From assembly GCA_016125425.1 (NCBI GenBank), contig WGLT01000012.1, forward strand, positions 186,001 to 250,000: DNA of 64,000 bases. Direction: 5' to 3'. The DNA is from Alphaproteobacteria bacterium. GTDB taxonomy: Bacteria; Pseudomonadota; Alphaproteobacteria; Caulobacterales; Parvularculaceae. Position numbers and translations under genes: made by a program. Under the pieces are notes generated by a model that was given only the letters and a program-made list of their open reading frames with translations, did not search any database and was not told the origin of the DNA. Positions 17,252 to 26,566 of the stretch are shown here, piece by piece; the first letter of the stretch is position 1, and each line of letters opens with the position of its first letter.

Positions 17252-18181
17252 TCAAACCTTTGCGCCACGCGCAAGGGGAAAGCCGCGCAGAAACTCCGCA
17301 GCGGGTTGCGGAGATTTTCCCGCGCGCTGCGCTCTTGAAATCTCGACCGCGCCGTCGCCGCAGGCTATCACGAGTCGATCATCCGTACAAAGAATAGTGC
17401 CCGGATCGCCGGCGCCGCTCGCCGTCTTCGACATGAGCGCTTTGATTCGCTGAGGCCCCTTGGGCGAGGGCGCTTCGAACCACGCGCCGGGAGCCGGCGA
17501 CAGACCGCGTATATAGCAGTCGACAAGACGCGCCGGGCGCGACCAGTCTATTCGCGCCTCGGCCGGAGATATTTTTTCGGCGTAAGTGACGCCCACGAGG
17601 GATTGCGGCGTTTCGACGACCGCGCCGCGTTCGAGGGCGGCGAGCGCGCGCGGCAAGAGCGCGGCGCCCGCGGCGGAGAGCCGGTCATGCATCGTTCCCG
17701 CCGTGTCGTCCTTCGTTATTTCAAGCGTTTCCGACAGGAGAATCGGACCCGTATCGAGCCCTTTTTCCATGCGCATGACCTGAACGCCGGTTTTGCCGTC
17801 GCAGGCCATGATCGCGCGCTGGATCGGCGCCGCGCCGCGCCAGCGCGGCAAGAGCGAAGCGTGAAGATTGAAGCAGCCGAGACGCGGCGCATTCAGAACA
17901 GCCTCAGGCAATATCAGCCCATAGGCGACGACGATCGCAGCGTCGAGATCGAGCGCGGCGAAAGCGTCGACAGCGGCCGCATCCTTGAAGCTCCGCGGCG
18001 TGCGCACTTCGAGCCCGTGCGATTCGGCGAATAATTGAACCGGACACGGATGAGTTTTGTGACCCCGGCCGGAAGGTTGCGGCGCGCGGCAGTAAACGGC
18101 GGCGACATCGTGCCCGGCGGCGATCAGTTCGCCGAGAGCGGGAACGGAAAAGTCCGGAGTCCCCATAAAGGCGAGGCGCAT
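17252..18181 (-). CDS. fmt: Methionyl-tRNA formyltransferase Fmt
   Basis: 309 residues. It formylates initiator Met-tRNA with 10-formyl-THF. The N-terminal domain shows [11 protein letters not shown] and the catalytic [17 protein letters not shown] motif (about residues 107-123). The C-terminal beta-barrel follows from about 205. Operon def-fmt-truA, with 35 bases between def and fmt and three to truA. Confidence 0.96.
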   Translation of the reverse strand: MRLAFMGTPDFSVPALGELIAAGHDVAAVYCRAPQPSGRGHKTHPCPVQLFAESHGLEVRTPRSFKDAAAVDAFAALDLDAAIVVAYGLILPEAVLNAPRLGCFNLHASLLPRWRGAAPIQRAIMACDGKTGVQVMRMEKGLDTGPILLSETLEITKDDTAGTMHDRLSAAGAALLPRALAALERGAVVETPQSLVGVTYAEKISPAEARIDWSRPARLVDCYIRGLSPAPGAWFEAPSPKGPQRIKALMSKTASGAGDPGTILCTDDRLVIACGDGAVEISRAQRAGKSPQPAAEFLRGFPLARGAKV

Positions 18182-18216
18182 CGTCGAAGCTCCCGGCCGG
18201 CCGGCGAAGGCGGCGC

Positions 18217-18735
18217 CTAGCCGACCGCGGCGAGGCGCTGCTCCTTCTTCAGTTTCTTCAGAATGCGCTCGCGCTTCAATCGCGACAGATGGTCGATGAA
18301 GAGCACGCCCTCGAGGTGATCCATCTCATGCTGAATGCAGGTCGCAAGAAGCCCCTCGGCGTCGAGCGTTCGCTCCTCGCCATGATAGTCGATATATTTC
18401 ACGCGGCAGCGCGCCGGCCTTTCGACTTCCTCGAAAAATTCCGGCACTGAAAGGCATCCTTCCTCGTATACCGCCATTTCCTCGGAAGGCTCAAGGATTA
18501 CAGGATTAACGAAATAGCGCGGCTCCGGCTCTTCGTCCTTGCCGGCCAGATCCATGACGATGACGCGCAGCGGCACGCCGATCTGAATCGCGGCGAGGCC
18601 AATGCCAGGCGCGTCATACATGGTCTCCAGCATGTCATCCATGAGCGCGCGAAGCGCATCGTCGACCTTTTCGACGGGCTTTGACACCTCGCGAAGGCGC
18701 GGGTTGGGCGCGGTCAATATCTCGCGGATCGCCAT
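18217..18735 (-). CDS. def: Peptide deformylase Def
   Basis: 172 residues. The three metal motifs are G-I-G-L-A-A-I-Q (near 45), E-G-C-L-S-V-P (near 92) and Q-H-E-M-D-H-L-E-G (near 136), giving Cys-His-His iron ligands and the catalytic Glu. It removes the formyl group added downstream of Fmt. Start ATG 18735 fits the family's M-A-I-R-E-I-L beginning. The long upstream open frame on this strand is an artefact of the high GC content of the opposite gene. Confidence 0.96.
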   Translation of the reverse strand: MAIREILTAPNPRLREVSKPVEKVDDALRALMDDMLETMYDAPGIGLAAIQIGVPLRVIVMDLAGKDEEPEPRYFVNPVILEPSEEMAVYEEGCLSVPEFFEEVERPARCRVKYIDYHGEERTLDAEGLLATCIQHEMDHLEGVLFIDHLSRLKRERILKKLKKEQRLAAVG

Positions 18736-18819
18736 GGTCTTGAGGTATGGCGGGCGCCGCGTTCCGTCAAGCCGCGCGCGGTCCGGCCGGACGCCTCGCA
18801 TTTCCGGCCTTTTCGGCCT

Positions 18820-21009
18820 ATGATTCAACGCGGTCTGCGTGGTTTTGGGGATGGCGTGATGGTGCGGTTCGGGCCTGAAGGCGGCGTGAGCGCGGCCGCG
18901 CCGCTTCATAGCGAGGTGGCGACGGCGCAGCTCGGTTCGGGCGGGGGCGAACCGCTGATTTCCGGACCGCCCGAATTTCTCTGGATCGGCTTCGCCTCGG
19001 TCGCGCTCGTTTTCCTGCTCGTCTTCTTCCTGCTTTTGAGGACGCGCATTATGGGCGGCGGCGAGTCCCGCCCCACGGCGCAGGAGCGCGCGGCGCGAGC
19101 GGATCGGCGCGCCGCCAAGGCGGAAAAGAAGAAAAAGCCTGGCAAAGCCGGAAGGCAGGGCAAGGCCGCGCCGCCAGCGGACTTTTTCCAGCCGGCGGGC
19201 GCCGGCGCTGAAATTACGTTTGACGACGAAATGGCGGCGGGCGTGGCCGCGCCGCAAGCCGAACGCCGGGAAGACCATCCCGCGGACGTAAAACGCGAAG
19301 CCGGGGAGGCCGAAATTCTGCTTGATCGCGGCGCGGCGGCGGAGACATCCGACGTTCCCGGCGCGCAAGCCCGGGAAGAGGCCGCAGCGCCGACGGCGCA
19401 AAGACCCGGGCCTTTTGCGGGTCTTTTCGCGCACAAGCGCCGCGACGAGGACGCGGTCCCGGACGGGGCGCGCGAAGAGGCGCCCGCCGGCGCGGCGGCG
19501 CCGCTTGCGCTCCGGGCTCATCCGCTCGCAACCGAACGCCGGAGCGCGCATGTCGAGGAGGACGAGCGCGCGCCGGGCGAAGAAATCGAAAGTGTTCAGG
19601 CCGGACCGGACGATAAACTCGCCCGAAAGCAAGCCGAACGCGCGCGCCTCGAGGCCGAAGAGGCGCGCCGGCGCGCGGAAGCGGCGGCGCGCGCCGCCGA
19701 AAGGGAGCTCGAATTCGAACGGCGCAAGCTCGCCGCCGCGCAGGAAAGGCGCGAAGCTGAGTTCGTCGACCGCGAGCGCGCGCTCGCCGAGCGCGTCGCC
19801 GCGGTGCAAGCGGAAGCGGGCGCCTTGCGGGGCGAGATCGCGCGCGAATTCGAAGACCGTTTCTCCGCGCTCGCCGATCATGTCGAGGCGCGGCTCGCCG
19901 CCGCGCAGGGCGAGAGCGGAGAAGCGGCGCGCCTGATCGAAGCGCTTGCGCAACGCATGGAGCAAGGGTTCGCCGAGCTCGCCGGACGGCTCGAAACGCA
20001 GCAGCGCGCCGCGCCTCTTCCCGGCGCCCCGGGCGAGGGACTCGCGCATGAGGGACTTGCGCAACAGATCGCGCGCGAGCGCGACGAAATCGCGGCCGCA
20101 ATCCGGCGACTCTCTGACAAGATCGATCTCATGTCCGGCGCGCCCGCGGATTTGAAATCGTTCCGAGACGAGCTGCGCAGTCTCAAGCGCGCGCTTTCCG
20201 AACGGGCCTCCGGGCCGACGGCGCCGGCCATCCAGCTGTCCGATCTCGTTCGCAACGTCTTGCCGCCGAACGCCTTCGAATTGCGCGCTCTGCTCGCGAA
20301 CAACCGTCGGGCGGACTGTCTCGTGAAGCTGCAAAATCCGCCGGGGCCCATCGCGATCGACGCGCGCTTTCCGGCCGAGGCGTTCGACCGCCTGCATCAG
20401 GCCGACGAGTCCGAGACGGCGCGCGCGGAGAACGAGTTCCGCCGCACGGCCCTGCGTCATATCGTCGATATCGCCGAACGGCTGATCGTTCCCGGCGAGA
20501 CCGCCGAGTCCGCATTGATGTTCCTGCCGTCCGAAAGCATGTATGCGGAGTTTCATGCGCGCTTTCCCGACATCGTGCAGGACAGTTACAGGGCGCGCGT
20601 CTGGATCGTCTCTCCGACGACATTGATGGCGACCTTGCATACGATCCGCGCCGTGCTGCGCGACGCGCAATCGCGCGAGAGCGCCGATCTTATTCACAGC
20701 GAAGCCCAGCACGTTCTCGCCGAGGTCGATGCGCTGCGCCGGCGCGTCATCGCGCTGGAGGAGGATTTCGACAAGGCGCGGCACGACGTGCGCGATCTCG
20801 TCTCCTCGACGGACCAGGTTTATCGGCGGGCGGAGACGATTTCGAATACGCGCCGCCAGCTCGCCGAGGGCGTCTATGACCGCGGCGCGCGCAAGATTCC
20901 GCCAACGGACAAAGCTCAGGAAGAACCGTCGGCGGCGGCGCCCGACGAGGACGACGGCGGTCCGGACCTTTATGAAGACGACCGCCGGCCTGAACATCCG
21001 CTGAGTTAG
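18820..21009 (+). CDS. RmuC-family protein with a long charged linker (second in the window)
   Basis: About 729 residues. One N-terminal membrane segment (about 55-75) is followed by roughly 350 residues rich in Ala, Arg and Glu, predicted as disordered and then coiled coil. The C-terminal third carries a diverged RmuC core: P-I-A-I-D-A-R-F-P (compare P-I-D-A-K-F-P), M-F-L-P-S-E-S, and [10 protein letters not shown]. The start is uncertain; ATG 18859 is preceded by GGGGATG and may be better. It is divergent from def, the usual place of alphaproteobacterial rmuC, so the copy at 3166 may be the extra one. The key K of the family motif is R here. Confidence 0.82.
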   Translation: MIQRGLRGFGDGVMVRFGPEGGVSAAAPLHSEVATAQLGSGGGEPLISGPPEFLWIGFASVALVFLLVFFLLLRTRIMGGGESRPTAQERAARADRRAAKAEKKKKPGKAGRQGKAAPPADFFQPAGAGAEITFDDEMAAGVAAPQAERREDHPADVKREAGEAEILLDRGAAAETSDVPGAQAREEAAAPTAQRPGPFAGLFAHKRRDEDAVPDGAREEAPAGAAAPLALRAHPLATERRSAHVEEDERAPGEEIESVQAGPDDKLARKQAERARLEAEEARRRAEAAARAAERELEFERRKLAAAQERREAEFVDRERALAERVAAVQAEAGALRGEIAREFEDRFSALADHVEARLAAAQGESGEAARLIEALAQRMEQGFAELAGRLETQQRAAPLPGAPGEGLAHEGLAQQIARERDEIAAAIRRLSDKIDLMSGAPADLKSFRDELRSLKRALSERASGPTAPAIQLSDLVRNVLPPNAFELRALLANNRRADCLVKLQNPPGPIAIDARFPAEAFDRLHQADESETARAENEFRRTALRHIVDIAERLIVPGETAESALMFLPSESMYAEFHARFPDIVQDSYRARVWIVSPTTLMATLHTIRAVLRDAQSRESADLIHSEAQHVLAEVDALRRRVIALEEDFDKARHDVRDLVSSTDQVYRRAETISNTRRQLAEGVYDRGARKIPPTDKAQEEPSAAAPDEDDGGPDLYEDDRRPEHPLS

Positions 21010-21030
21010 GGCCGGCTGCGCCGGGCGCAA

Positions 21031-21370
21031 ATTGCGCAATCTGAAAAGCGCCGAATCCGATCGACCCGCCATTTTCTTGAGGTTGCGCCCGATATTGCGC
21101 AATTCGCGTTTTTCGGAATTGCGCGATTGCGCAGCCTTGAGGAGAGCGCGGCCGCCCGCGTTCGCCCGGAAAGCGTCTCGAGCAGGGCGCGCCGCGCGGT
21201 CGAGGAGCGGGCGCGGCGCCAGATCGCGATTATGGGCGCAATGCGTATTCATGGGCGCATATTACGACGCCCGAAAAGCCGGTTGATAAAGTGTTCGATA
21301 TCTATCGAACGTTCCGGCTTAACCAGCCGGAATCGCTACATATTCCGCGCACAACCCATTGGCGAAACGG
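21031..21370 (+). repeat. Two-part dispersed repeat, copy 2
   Basis: Parts 21031-21133 and 21238-21370 align with the reverse complement of 5160-5058 and 4876-4746. The intervening 104 bases do not align with the 181 of copy 1. The TTGCGC motifs, the GTTCGATA palindrome, the TTCCGGCT/AGCCGGAA hairpin and the CGCACAACCC block are all kept, and the hairpin stem is preserved although its loop differs. It fills the gap between the second RmuC-family gene (stop 21009) and a convergent hydrolase gene (stop 21401). Orientation relative to the rmuC gene is opposite to that of copy 1. Confidence 0.85.
21293..21310. repeat. 18-bp palindrome GTTCGATA-NN-TATCGAAC
   Basis: Same eight-base arms as at 4805-4822, here with TC in the centre. 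Part of repeat copy 2. Confidence 0.7.
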
Positions 21371-21400
21371 CGGTCGCCCGGGCGCGGCCGAAGCGGCTGT

Positions 21401-22348
21401 TCAGACGAGAAACCGGCCGGTGAAATCGTCGAACGCTTTCCAGAATTCGTTGCGGATGACGTCGCGTTCCATCAGGATCTCGTGAAGCGAGTCCTTGAGC
21501 ACAAGGTGTTTGATCAACGGGCTTTGCGCGGCGATGAAAGCGTGATCGCTCGCGTCGATCAGCGCCTCCTTTCCGGCCGAGACGATGAGGATGGGCGTCT
21601 TCAGACGGTCGAAGCGATGCGGCCGGCGAAGGTCCGCGCTCGCTTCGCAGGCCGCCTTGAGCCAGCCGAATGTCGGCTCGCGAATGAGCGCGTCGGGCGC
21701 GGCCTGCTGAAGCGCGAGAAATCGGGCGTAACGCGCCGGGTCGCTCGTCAGCACATTCCCTTCGAATTTCAGCGAATGCTCCTTGACTCCGAGAACGCGC
21801 CGGCCGCGCGCGCCGAGCGCGCTCGCAACGCTTGACACGGTCCAGGCGTAGGCCCGCATCGCGGGGCTTGCGAAAAGCCGCGTCATCGGCGCCGAAAGGA
21901 CGGCCGCGGAATAGGCGTCGTAGCCGTCAGCGAGCAGTTCGAGCGCCGGCAGGCCGCCCATGGAGTGGGTGAGAAGAAATAGGGGACCGGAAAAGCGTTT
22001 TCTCGCGACGTCCTCGGTGAAGCGCAAAAGATCGTTTTTGAAGGTCGCGAAGCTGTCGATATGGCCCTTCATCGGATCGGCGAGAAGGCGCTCCGAGCGG
22101 CCCTGGCCGCGCCAGTCCATCGTCGCGACCGAAAGGCCGCGCGCCTGAAGATCGCGCACGACCTCGAAATATTTCTCCATGAATTCGACTCGTCCCGCCA
22201 TCAGCACGACGCCGCCGCGAGGCTTTTCGGCGAGGAAAGTCGCCGCCCTCAGGCGCCCGCCCGCGCCCTTGAAATCGAATAATTCGGCGCGTTCCGGGAC
22301 CGGGTTCGTCGGAATACGGATGAAATCAGCCACGGCGCGGGCCTTCAA
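21401..22348 (-). CDS. Alpha/beta hydrolase (lysophospholipase/monoacylglycerol lipase type)
   Basis: 315 residues. An oxyanion-side stretch V-V-L-M-A-G-R-V-E-F, D-W-R-G-Q-G-R-S-E-R (near 80), the nucleophile elbow T-H-S-M-G-G (Ser near 129) and a late D-S-L-H-E-I motif with the catalytic His match the Hydrolase_4/PldB group, which act on lysophospholipids or monoacylglycerols. It overlaps the upstream sterol-carrier-like gene by 23 bases, suggesting co-translation of two lipid-handling proteins. Confidence 0.85.
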   Translation of the reverse strand: MKARAVADFIRIPTNPVPERAELFDFKGAGGRLRAATFLAEKPRGGVVLMAGRVEFMEKYFEVVRDLQARGLSVATMDWRGQGRSERLLADPMKGHIDSFATFKNDLLRFTEDVARKRFSGPLFLLTHSMGGLPALELLADGYDAYSAAVLSAPMTRLFASPAMRAYAWTVSSVASALGARGRRVLGVKEHSLKFEGNVLTSDPARYARFLALQQAAPDALIREPTFGWLKAACEASADLRRPHRFDRLKTPILIVSAGKEALIDASDHAFIAAQSPLIKHLVLKDSLHEILMERDVIRNEFWKAFDDFTGRFLV

Positions 22349-22652
22349 GCTGCAAGCGCGCCATCACGCTCATGTCGCCGCCGATGGCGAGGCGTCCTGA
22401 AAGATAGGCGCTGCCGAGCAGGCGTTCGCCTTCAAAAATCCGCAGCAGGGTCTCGCGCGAGCCGCGCCACAGGCACTGGCCGGCGCCGTTCGCATCGAGA
22501 TCGGGCGGCGCCTTGCGCAGAATGACGGGCGGCGTTCGGCGTCCGTCGATCCACAAAGCGGGCGCGTCATCGGGTTCGACGCGGATCACGCCGTCGAATC
22601 CGCTCGCAAAGGCGCGCCGCGCCGCTGCAATGATGTCGGCCTCTCCGGTCAA
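22326..22652 (-). CDS. SCP2-like sterol/lipid carrier protein
   Basis: 108 residues. The order I-R-V-E-P-D-D, a mid W-I-D-G, T-L-L-R-I-F-E-G-E, then Y-L-S-G-R-L-A-I-G-G-D-M-S-V-M-A-R-L matches the SCP-2 fold (PF02036), in which the G-x-x-x-I-x-G-D segment closes a hydrophobic tunnel for lipids. Single-domain bacterial members are small carriers or enzyme partners. The gene lies between a lipoprotein methyltransferase-like gene (10 bases upstream) and a lipase-like gene that it overlaps. Confidence 0.75.
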   Translation of the reverse strand: MTGEADIIAAARRAFASGFDGVIRVEPDDAPALWIDGRRTPPVILRKAPPDLDANGAGQCLWRGSRETLLRIFEGERLLGSAYLSGRLAIGGDMSVMARLQLEGPRRG

Positions 22653-22662
22653 GGGCGGCGTC

Positions 22663-23550
22663 CTATTCGCCGCCCGCGCGCGCGGCGCCGGCCGGTTTGA
22701 CGAATTTCAGCGTCATGCGGTCGCTCTCTCCGATCGCGTCATATTTGGCGCGGTCGAAATCCGGATCAACCTGTCCTCCAACGGCGGAGGACCGGCGCGT
22801 CGGGGGCAAGGTCCACACGCCGAAAGGATGGTCCTTCGTATCGGCGGGATTGGCGTTGATTTCGGACGCAGCGACGAATTCGAAGCCGGCGGCCTCTGCA
22901 AGCGCTTTCACGGTCGATGTTTTCACATAGCCGGAAGAGCCCTCGAATCCGGCGGGCGCGTCTTCATCGGCGCGATGTTCGACGACGCCGAGAACGCCGC
23001 CAGGCTTCAACGCCCTGTAGAAAGCCTTGAAGTTGTCGCCAGCCGTTCCCGCATTGAGCCAGTTGTGAACATTGCGGAATGTCAGCACCATGTCAGCCGA
23101 TCCCGGCGGAGCGATGTCGCGGCCCGCGCCGAGAACCGTGAAACGGACGTCGCCGTAAACAGCGGGATCGGCGGTCAGCTTGGCGCGCAGCGCATCGACG
23201 GATTTCCGGCTTGCTTCGCTGGCCTCCGGATCGAGACCGGCGGCGTAATAATGTCCCCGCCCGGCCGCGAGGAAGGGCGCGATAATGTCTGAATACCAGC
23301 CGCCGCCGGGCCACACCTCGACAATCGTCATCGACGGTTCGGCGCCGAAGAACAGCAGCGTTTCTTTCGGGTGGCGATATTGGTCGCGGGCCTTCTCGGC
23401 GTCGGCGCGCTGGTCGCCCGCGATCACCGCGTCGAGGACGGCCGAAGCGCTCTCGGGCTGCGGGTCTGCGGCTTTGGTCTCAGGCTTCCCGCCGCAGGCG
23501 GCGAGGGCGAAGGCGGCGAGGAGCGCGGCTTTTCCAAGCGAAAATCTCAT
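22663..23550 (-). CDS. Exported lipoprotein with a class I SAM-methyltransferase fold
   Basis: 295 residues. A lipoprotein signal peptide ends in the lipobox L-A-A-C (Cys near 19). The mature part looks like a Rossmann methyltransferase: V-E-V-W-P-G-G-G-W-Y-S near 77 as motif I, a D-M-V-L-T-F-R-N-V-H-N block near 152 and L-K-P-G-G-V-L-G-V-V-E-H near 184. This pattern is the COG4798 group of predicted methyltransferases. SAM is not known to be available in the periplasm, so the role is puzzling; it may bind another ligand. Confidence 0.75.
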   Translation of the reverse strand: MRFSLGKAALLAAFALAACGGKPETKAADPQPESASAVLDAVIAGDQRADAEKARDQYRHPKETLLFFGAEPSMTIVEVWPGGGWYSDIIAPFLAAGRGHYYAAGLDPEASEASRKSVDALRAKLTADPAVYGDVRFTVLGAGRDIAPPGSADMVLTFRNVHNWLNAGTAGDNFKAFYRALKPGGVLGVVEHRADEDAPAGFEGSSGYVKTSTVKALAEAAGFEFVAASEINANPADTKDHPFGVWTLPPTRRSSAVGGQVDPDFDRAKYDAIGESDRMTLKFVKPAGAARAGGE

Positions 23551-23644
23551 CGGCGTTTCCCCATTTTTGAGCGTTCTGTCCTCCTAGCACGCCTCGCCCC
23601 TGAGGCCACGCCGCGGCGCAGGACAAATCCCGACCTCTCCCGAT

Positions 23645-23675
23645 CTTGAAAGGCGAAAGGGGCTGCTTATCTCAG
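23645..23675 (+). promoter_or_regulatory. Heat-shock (RpoH) promoter of hsp20
   Basis: CTTG at 23645-23648, seventeen bases, then CTTATCTCAG at 23666-23675 is an exact match to the alphaproteobacterial heat-shock consensus CTTG-N17/18-CYTATNTNNG. The -35 extends to CTTGAAA. It would start a leader of about 90 bases before hsp20. Confidence 0.8.
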
Positions 23676-23681
23676 TTCCGT

Positions 23682-23770
23682 CGGAGGCCTTCGGCTCCGG
23701 CGCTTTCGCGGCCCGCCGGCCCTTGGCGGCGGTTTCGCACGAACCCTTGCTTCTTGAAGGAGGTTTGCCA
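23682..23770 (+). promoter_or_regulatory. ROSE-like RNA thermometer in the hsp20 leader
   Basis: The last hairpin, 23745-23763, pairs CCTT(G)CTT with AAGGAGG around CTTG. The Shine-Dalgarno is thus buried opposite a TTGCT element with a bulged G, the diagnostic feature of ROSE thermometers. Two more stems lie upstream (GGAGGCC...GGCTCC and GCCCGCCGG...GGCGGC). Heat would open the last stem and free the ribosome-binding site. Confidence 0.75.
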
Positions 23771-24232
23771 ATGCGCAGTTTCGATCTCACCCCGCTTTAT
23801 CGCAATTCCGTCGGCTTCGACCGGCTGTTCGACCTTCTCGACAGCGCCGGCAAGCTTGACGCCGGCGGCGGTTATCCGCCCTACAATATCGAGCGCCTCG
23901 ACGAAGACAATTACCGCATCACCCTGGCGGTCGCAGGTTTCAGCGAAGACGAGCTCGACATCGAAGTGCAGGAAGACACGCTCACCGTCACCGGCAAGCG
24001 CGCCGAAACGGACGAGCAGAAGACCTATCTTTATCAGGGCATTGCAGGCCGCTCATTCGAGCGCCGCTTCCGCCTCGCCGACCATGTGCGCGTCGAAGGC
24101 GCCTCGCTCGTCAACGGACTGCTTAACATCGAGCTGAAGCGCGAAATCCCGGAGGCTAAAAAGCCCCGCAAGATCGCGATCGGCGGCGAACAGGACAAAG
24201 TTCAGGTTCTGAAGAGTCAGAACGCCGCCTGA
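23771..24232 (+). CDS. Small heat-shock protein Hsp20 (IbpA-like)
   Basis: 153 residues. N-terminal S-F-D-L-T-P-L-Y-R-N-S-V-G-F-D-R-L-F is typical of IbpA-class proteins of proteobacteria. The alpha-crystallin domain runs from about 35 (P-P-Y-N-I-E) to about 130, with G-F-S-E-D-E-L-D-I-E and the closing G-L-L-N-I-E-L motif. It holds unfolding proteins for DnaK/ClpB. ATG 23771 is set by GAAGGAGG eight bases upstream. Regulation is by RpoH and a thermometer leader; an intrinsic terminator follows. Confidence 0.93.
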   Translation: MRSFDLTPLYRNSVGFDRLFDLLDSAGKLDAGGGYPPYNIERLDEDNYRITLAVAGFSEDELDIEVQEDTLTVTGKRAETDEQKTYLYQGIAGRSFERRFRLADHVRVEGASLVNGLLNIELKREIPEAKKPRKIAIGGEQDKVQVLKSQNAA

Positions 24233-24262
24233 CGTTCGGACAGACTACGCGTAGCCCGAGGC

Positions 24263-24300
24263 GCGCCCGCCATCCCCTCCCGGCGGGCGCGTTCTTTTTC
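24263..24300 (+). terminator. Intrinsic terminator of hsp20
   Basis: Nine-base arms GCGCCCGCC and GGCGGGCGC around a ten-base loop, followed by GTTCTTTTTC. It reads in the hsp20 direction, thirty bases after the stop. Confidence 0.85.
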
Positions 24301-24305
24301 TGCGG

Positions 24306-25241
24306 TCAGCCCAGCGCAAGGCGCACGGCCTTTCCGGCGCGTTCAATCGCGCCCGCCGCGGCGGAGGAGAAAGCGGTGAAATTGAAGAAGCCGTGGATCT
24401 GGTCCGGGTAATTCACATGTTCGACCGCAACGCCCGCCGATCTCAGTTTTTCGGCGTAGGCGCGGCCCTCGTCGCGCAAGGGGTCGAAGCCGGCCGTCAC
24501 CACATAGGCGGGCGCGAGCCCTTCGGGCGGGTCGTGACGCAGCGGCGAGACGCGCTCTGAGGAAAAGTCGCCGCCATCCGGCATATAGAGTTCGTAGAAC
24601 CACTCCATCATATCTCGGGTCAGGAAATAGCCTTCCGCGAAGTTCCGGCGCGAAGCGGTTTCCTCGCCCATCTGCACGACGGGATAGATGAGAAGCTGAA
24701 AACTGATTTGCGGGCCGGGCGCGCGCGCAAACTGCCGGGCGGCGAGCGTTGCGAGACAGGCGCCTGCGGAATCGCCGCCGACGGCGAGACGCGCCGGATC
24801 GGCGCCGAAGTCGCTCGCCCGCTCCGCGATGTCGGCGACCGCTGCGACGGCGTCTTCGATCGCCGCGGGAAACGGGGCTTCCGGCGCCAGTCGATAATCG
24901 ACGGAGATGACGCGCATCTCGCCCGCGGCGGCGAGCCGCCGGCAAACGGAGTCATGGGATTCGAGATCGCCGAAAACAAATCCGCCGCCGTGAAAATAGG
25001 CGAGCGTCGGCCGAGCGTCCCCATCCTCGACGTCGTAAATCCGCGCCTTGAGCGGATGTTCGGCGCCCGCAACCTCAAAATCGCGGACGACGTCAAGCTC
25101 AGGGGACGGCAAGATCAGCATGTCGCGGCCGATGGCGCGGCGCTCGCGAAATTCCGCAATGCTCTGCTCGCGGAAGGGCGGCTGTTCGATGCTCGCCATG
25201 AGGTCGAGAAGCTGGCGGATTTTCGGGTCGAGATCTGTCAT
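24306..25241 (-). CDS. HSL-family alpha/beta hydrolase (esterase/lipase)
   Basis: 311 residues. Oxyanion motif Y-F-H-G-G-G-F (near 80), nucleophile elbow G-G-D-S-A-G-A (Ser near 154), Asp in G-F-D-P-L-R-D-E-G (near 252) and His in H-G-F-F-N-F (near 284) give the full hormone-sensitive-lipase triad. Such enzymes hydrolyse short to medium acyl esters. It is the last gene before the hsp20 terminator on the opposite strand. Confidence 0.92.
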   Translation of the reverse strand: MTDLDPKIRQLLDLMASIEQPPFREQSIAEFRERRAIGRDMLILPSPELDVVRDFEVAGAEHPLKARIYDVEDGDARPTLAYFHGGGFVFGDLESHDSVCRRLAAAGEMRVISVDYRLAPEAPFPAAIEDAVAAVADIAERASDFGADPARLAVGGDSAGACLATLAARQFARAPGPQISFQLLIYPVVQMGEETASRRNFAEGYFLTRDMMEWFYELYMPDGGDFSSERVSPLRHDPPEGLAPAYVVTAGFDPLRDEGRAYAEKLRSAGVAVEHVNYPDQIHGFFNFTAFSSAAAGAIERAGKAVRLALG

Positions 25242-25289
25242 GGCCGGAATTTCCCCGCTCGGCCGATCCCTGGCAAGCGCGATGCGCAG

Positions 25290-26558
25290 TCAGACGACGA
25301 GCCAGTCGGGCGTTTCTTCGCCGGCGACCATTTCCTCGAATGTCGGACGCCGGCGGATAATCGCCCAGCGCGCGCCGTTGACCAGGACTTCCGGAATGAG
25401 CGGGCGCGAATTGTATTGCGAGGCTTGCGAGGCGCCGTAGGCGCCGGCGGTCATGAACGCGCCGAGTTCGCCCGCGCGCATGACTGGCGTCCGGCGCGCT
25501 TTTGCGAAAACGTCGCTCGACTCGCAGACCGGCCCGACAATGTCATAGACGGCCTCCGGCGCGGCCGGATCCGGTTCGACGACGGGAATGAATTTGTGGA
25601 AGGAGTCATAGAGCGCCGGCCGGATGAGATCGTTCATGCCGGCGTCGACGATAAGGAAGCGCCGGTCTTCGCCCGGCTTGTCGTAGAGAACGCGCGTGAC
25701 GAGCACGCCCGCATTGCCGGCGATCATGCGGCCCGGTTCGAAAATCAGCCGGACGCCGAGCGGTGCGGCGATGCGCCGGATCAGCGCAGCGTACTCGTCC
25801 GGATGCGGCGCCTCGGCGCCGTCGCCATAGGAAATGCCGAGCCCGCCGCCGAGATCGAGCCGCTCGATCGCATGGCCTTCGGCGCGAAGCGCGGCGATCA
25901 GATCGGCGACGCGCGTGAATGCGGCCTCGAAGGGCGCGAGTTCGGAGATCTGCGAGCCGATGTGAACGTCGACGCCCCGCACGTCGATCCCCGGCAAGGC
26001 TGCGGCCCGCGCATAAAGCTCTCGCGCGCGGCCCCAGGCGACGCCGAACTTGTCGGCGGCCTTGCCGGTCGAGATCTTGTCGTGTCCGCCGGCTCTGACA
26101 TCCGGGTTGATGCGAAAGGCGATCGCGGCGCGCGCGCCTTTCGAAACCGCGACTTCGTTCAGCGCCTCGAGTTCGGGCGCCGATTCGACATTGAACTGAT
26201 AGATGCCCTCGGCGAGGGCGAGCGCCATCTCCTCGCGGGTTTTGCCGACGCCGGAAAATACGATCATGTCAGGGCCGACGCCCGCGGCGCGCGCGCGTTT
26301 CAATTCGCCGCCCGAAACGACGTCGGCGCCGGCGCCTTCGCTGGCGAGAATGCGGATGACGGCGAGATTGGGATTGGCCTTCACTGAAAAGGCGACCAAC
26401 GCGTCGAGTCCGGCGAAAGCCTGTTTGAACACTCTTACGTGGCGGCGAAGCGTCGCCTCCGAGTAGCAATAAAAGGGCGAGCCGACCGCTTTGGCGATCG
26501 CTTCAAGGCTCGCATCCTCCGCATGAAGAACGCCGCCGCGATAGGCGAAATGATGCAA
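25290..26558 (-). CDS. lysA: Diaminopimelate decarboxylase LysA
   Basis: 422 residues. A PLP enzyme converting meso-diaminopimelate to lysine. The PLP lysine lies in F-S-V-K-A-N-P-N (near 60), followed by the G-G-E-L, H-I-G-S-Q, L-D-L-G-G-G-L-G-I-S-Y and E-P-G-R motifs, and the C-terminal catalytic G-P-V-C-E-S-S-D-V-F (near 338). Length is normal. It sits in the argH-lptM-lysA order conserved in alphaproteobacteria. Confidence 0.96.
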   Translation of the reverse strand: MHHFAYRGGVLHAEDASLEAIAKAVGSPFYCYSEATLRRHVRVFKQAFAGLDALVAFSVKANPNLAVIRILASEGAGADVVSGGELKRARAAGVGPDMIVFSGVGKTREEMALALAEGIYQFNVESAPELEALNEVAVSKGARAAIAFRINPDVRAGGHDKISTGKAADKFGVAWGRARELYARAAALPGIDVRGVDVHIGSQISELAPFEAAFTRVADLIAALRAEGHAIERLDLGGGLGISYGDGAEAPHPDEYAALIRRIAAPLGVRLIFEPGRMIAGNAGVLVTRVLYDKPGEDRRFLIVDAGMNDLIRPALYDSFHKFIPVVEPDPAAPEAVYDIVGPVCESSDVFAKARRTPVMRAGELGAFMTAGAYGASQASQYNSRPLIPEVLVNGARWAIIRRRPTFEEMVAGEETPDWLVV

Positions 26559-26566
26559 GGGACGGC

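Noticed and set aside
18735..21252. N-terminal extension of def to over 1000 residues
   Set aside because: The extension is antisense to the RmuC-family gene; peptide deformylase begins at ATG 18735 with normal length.
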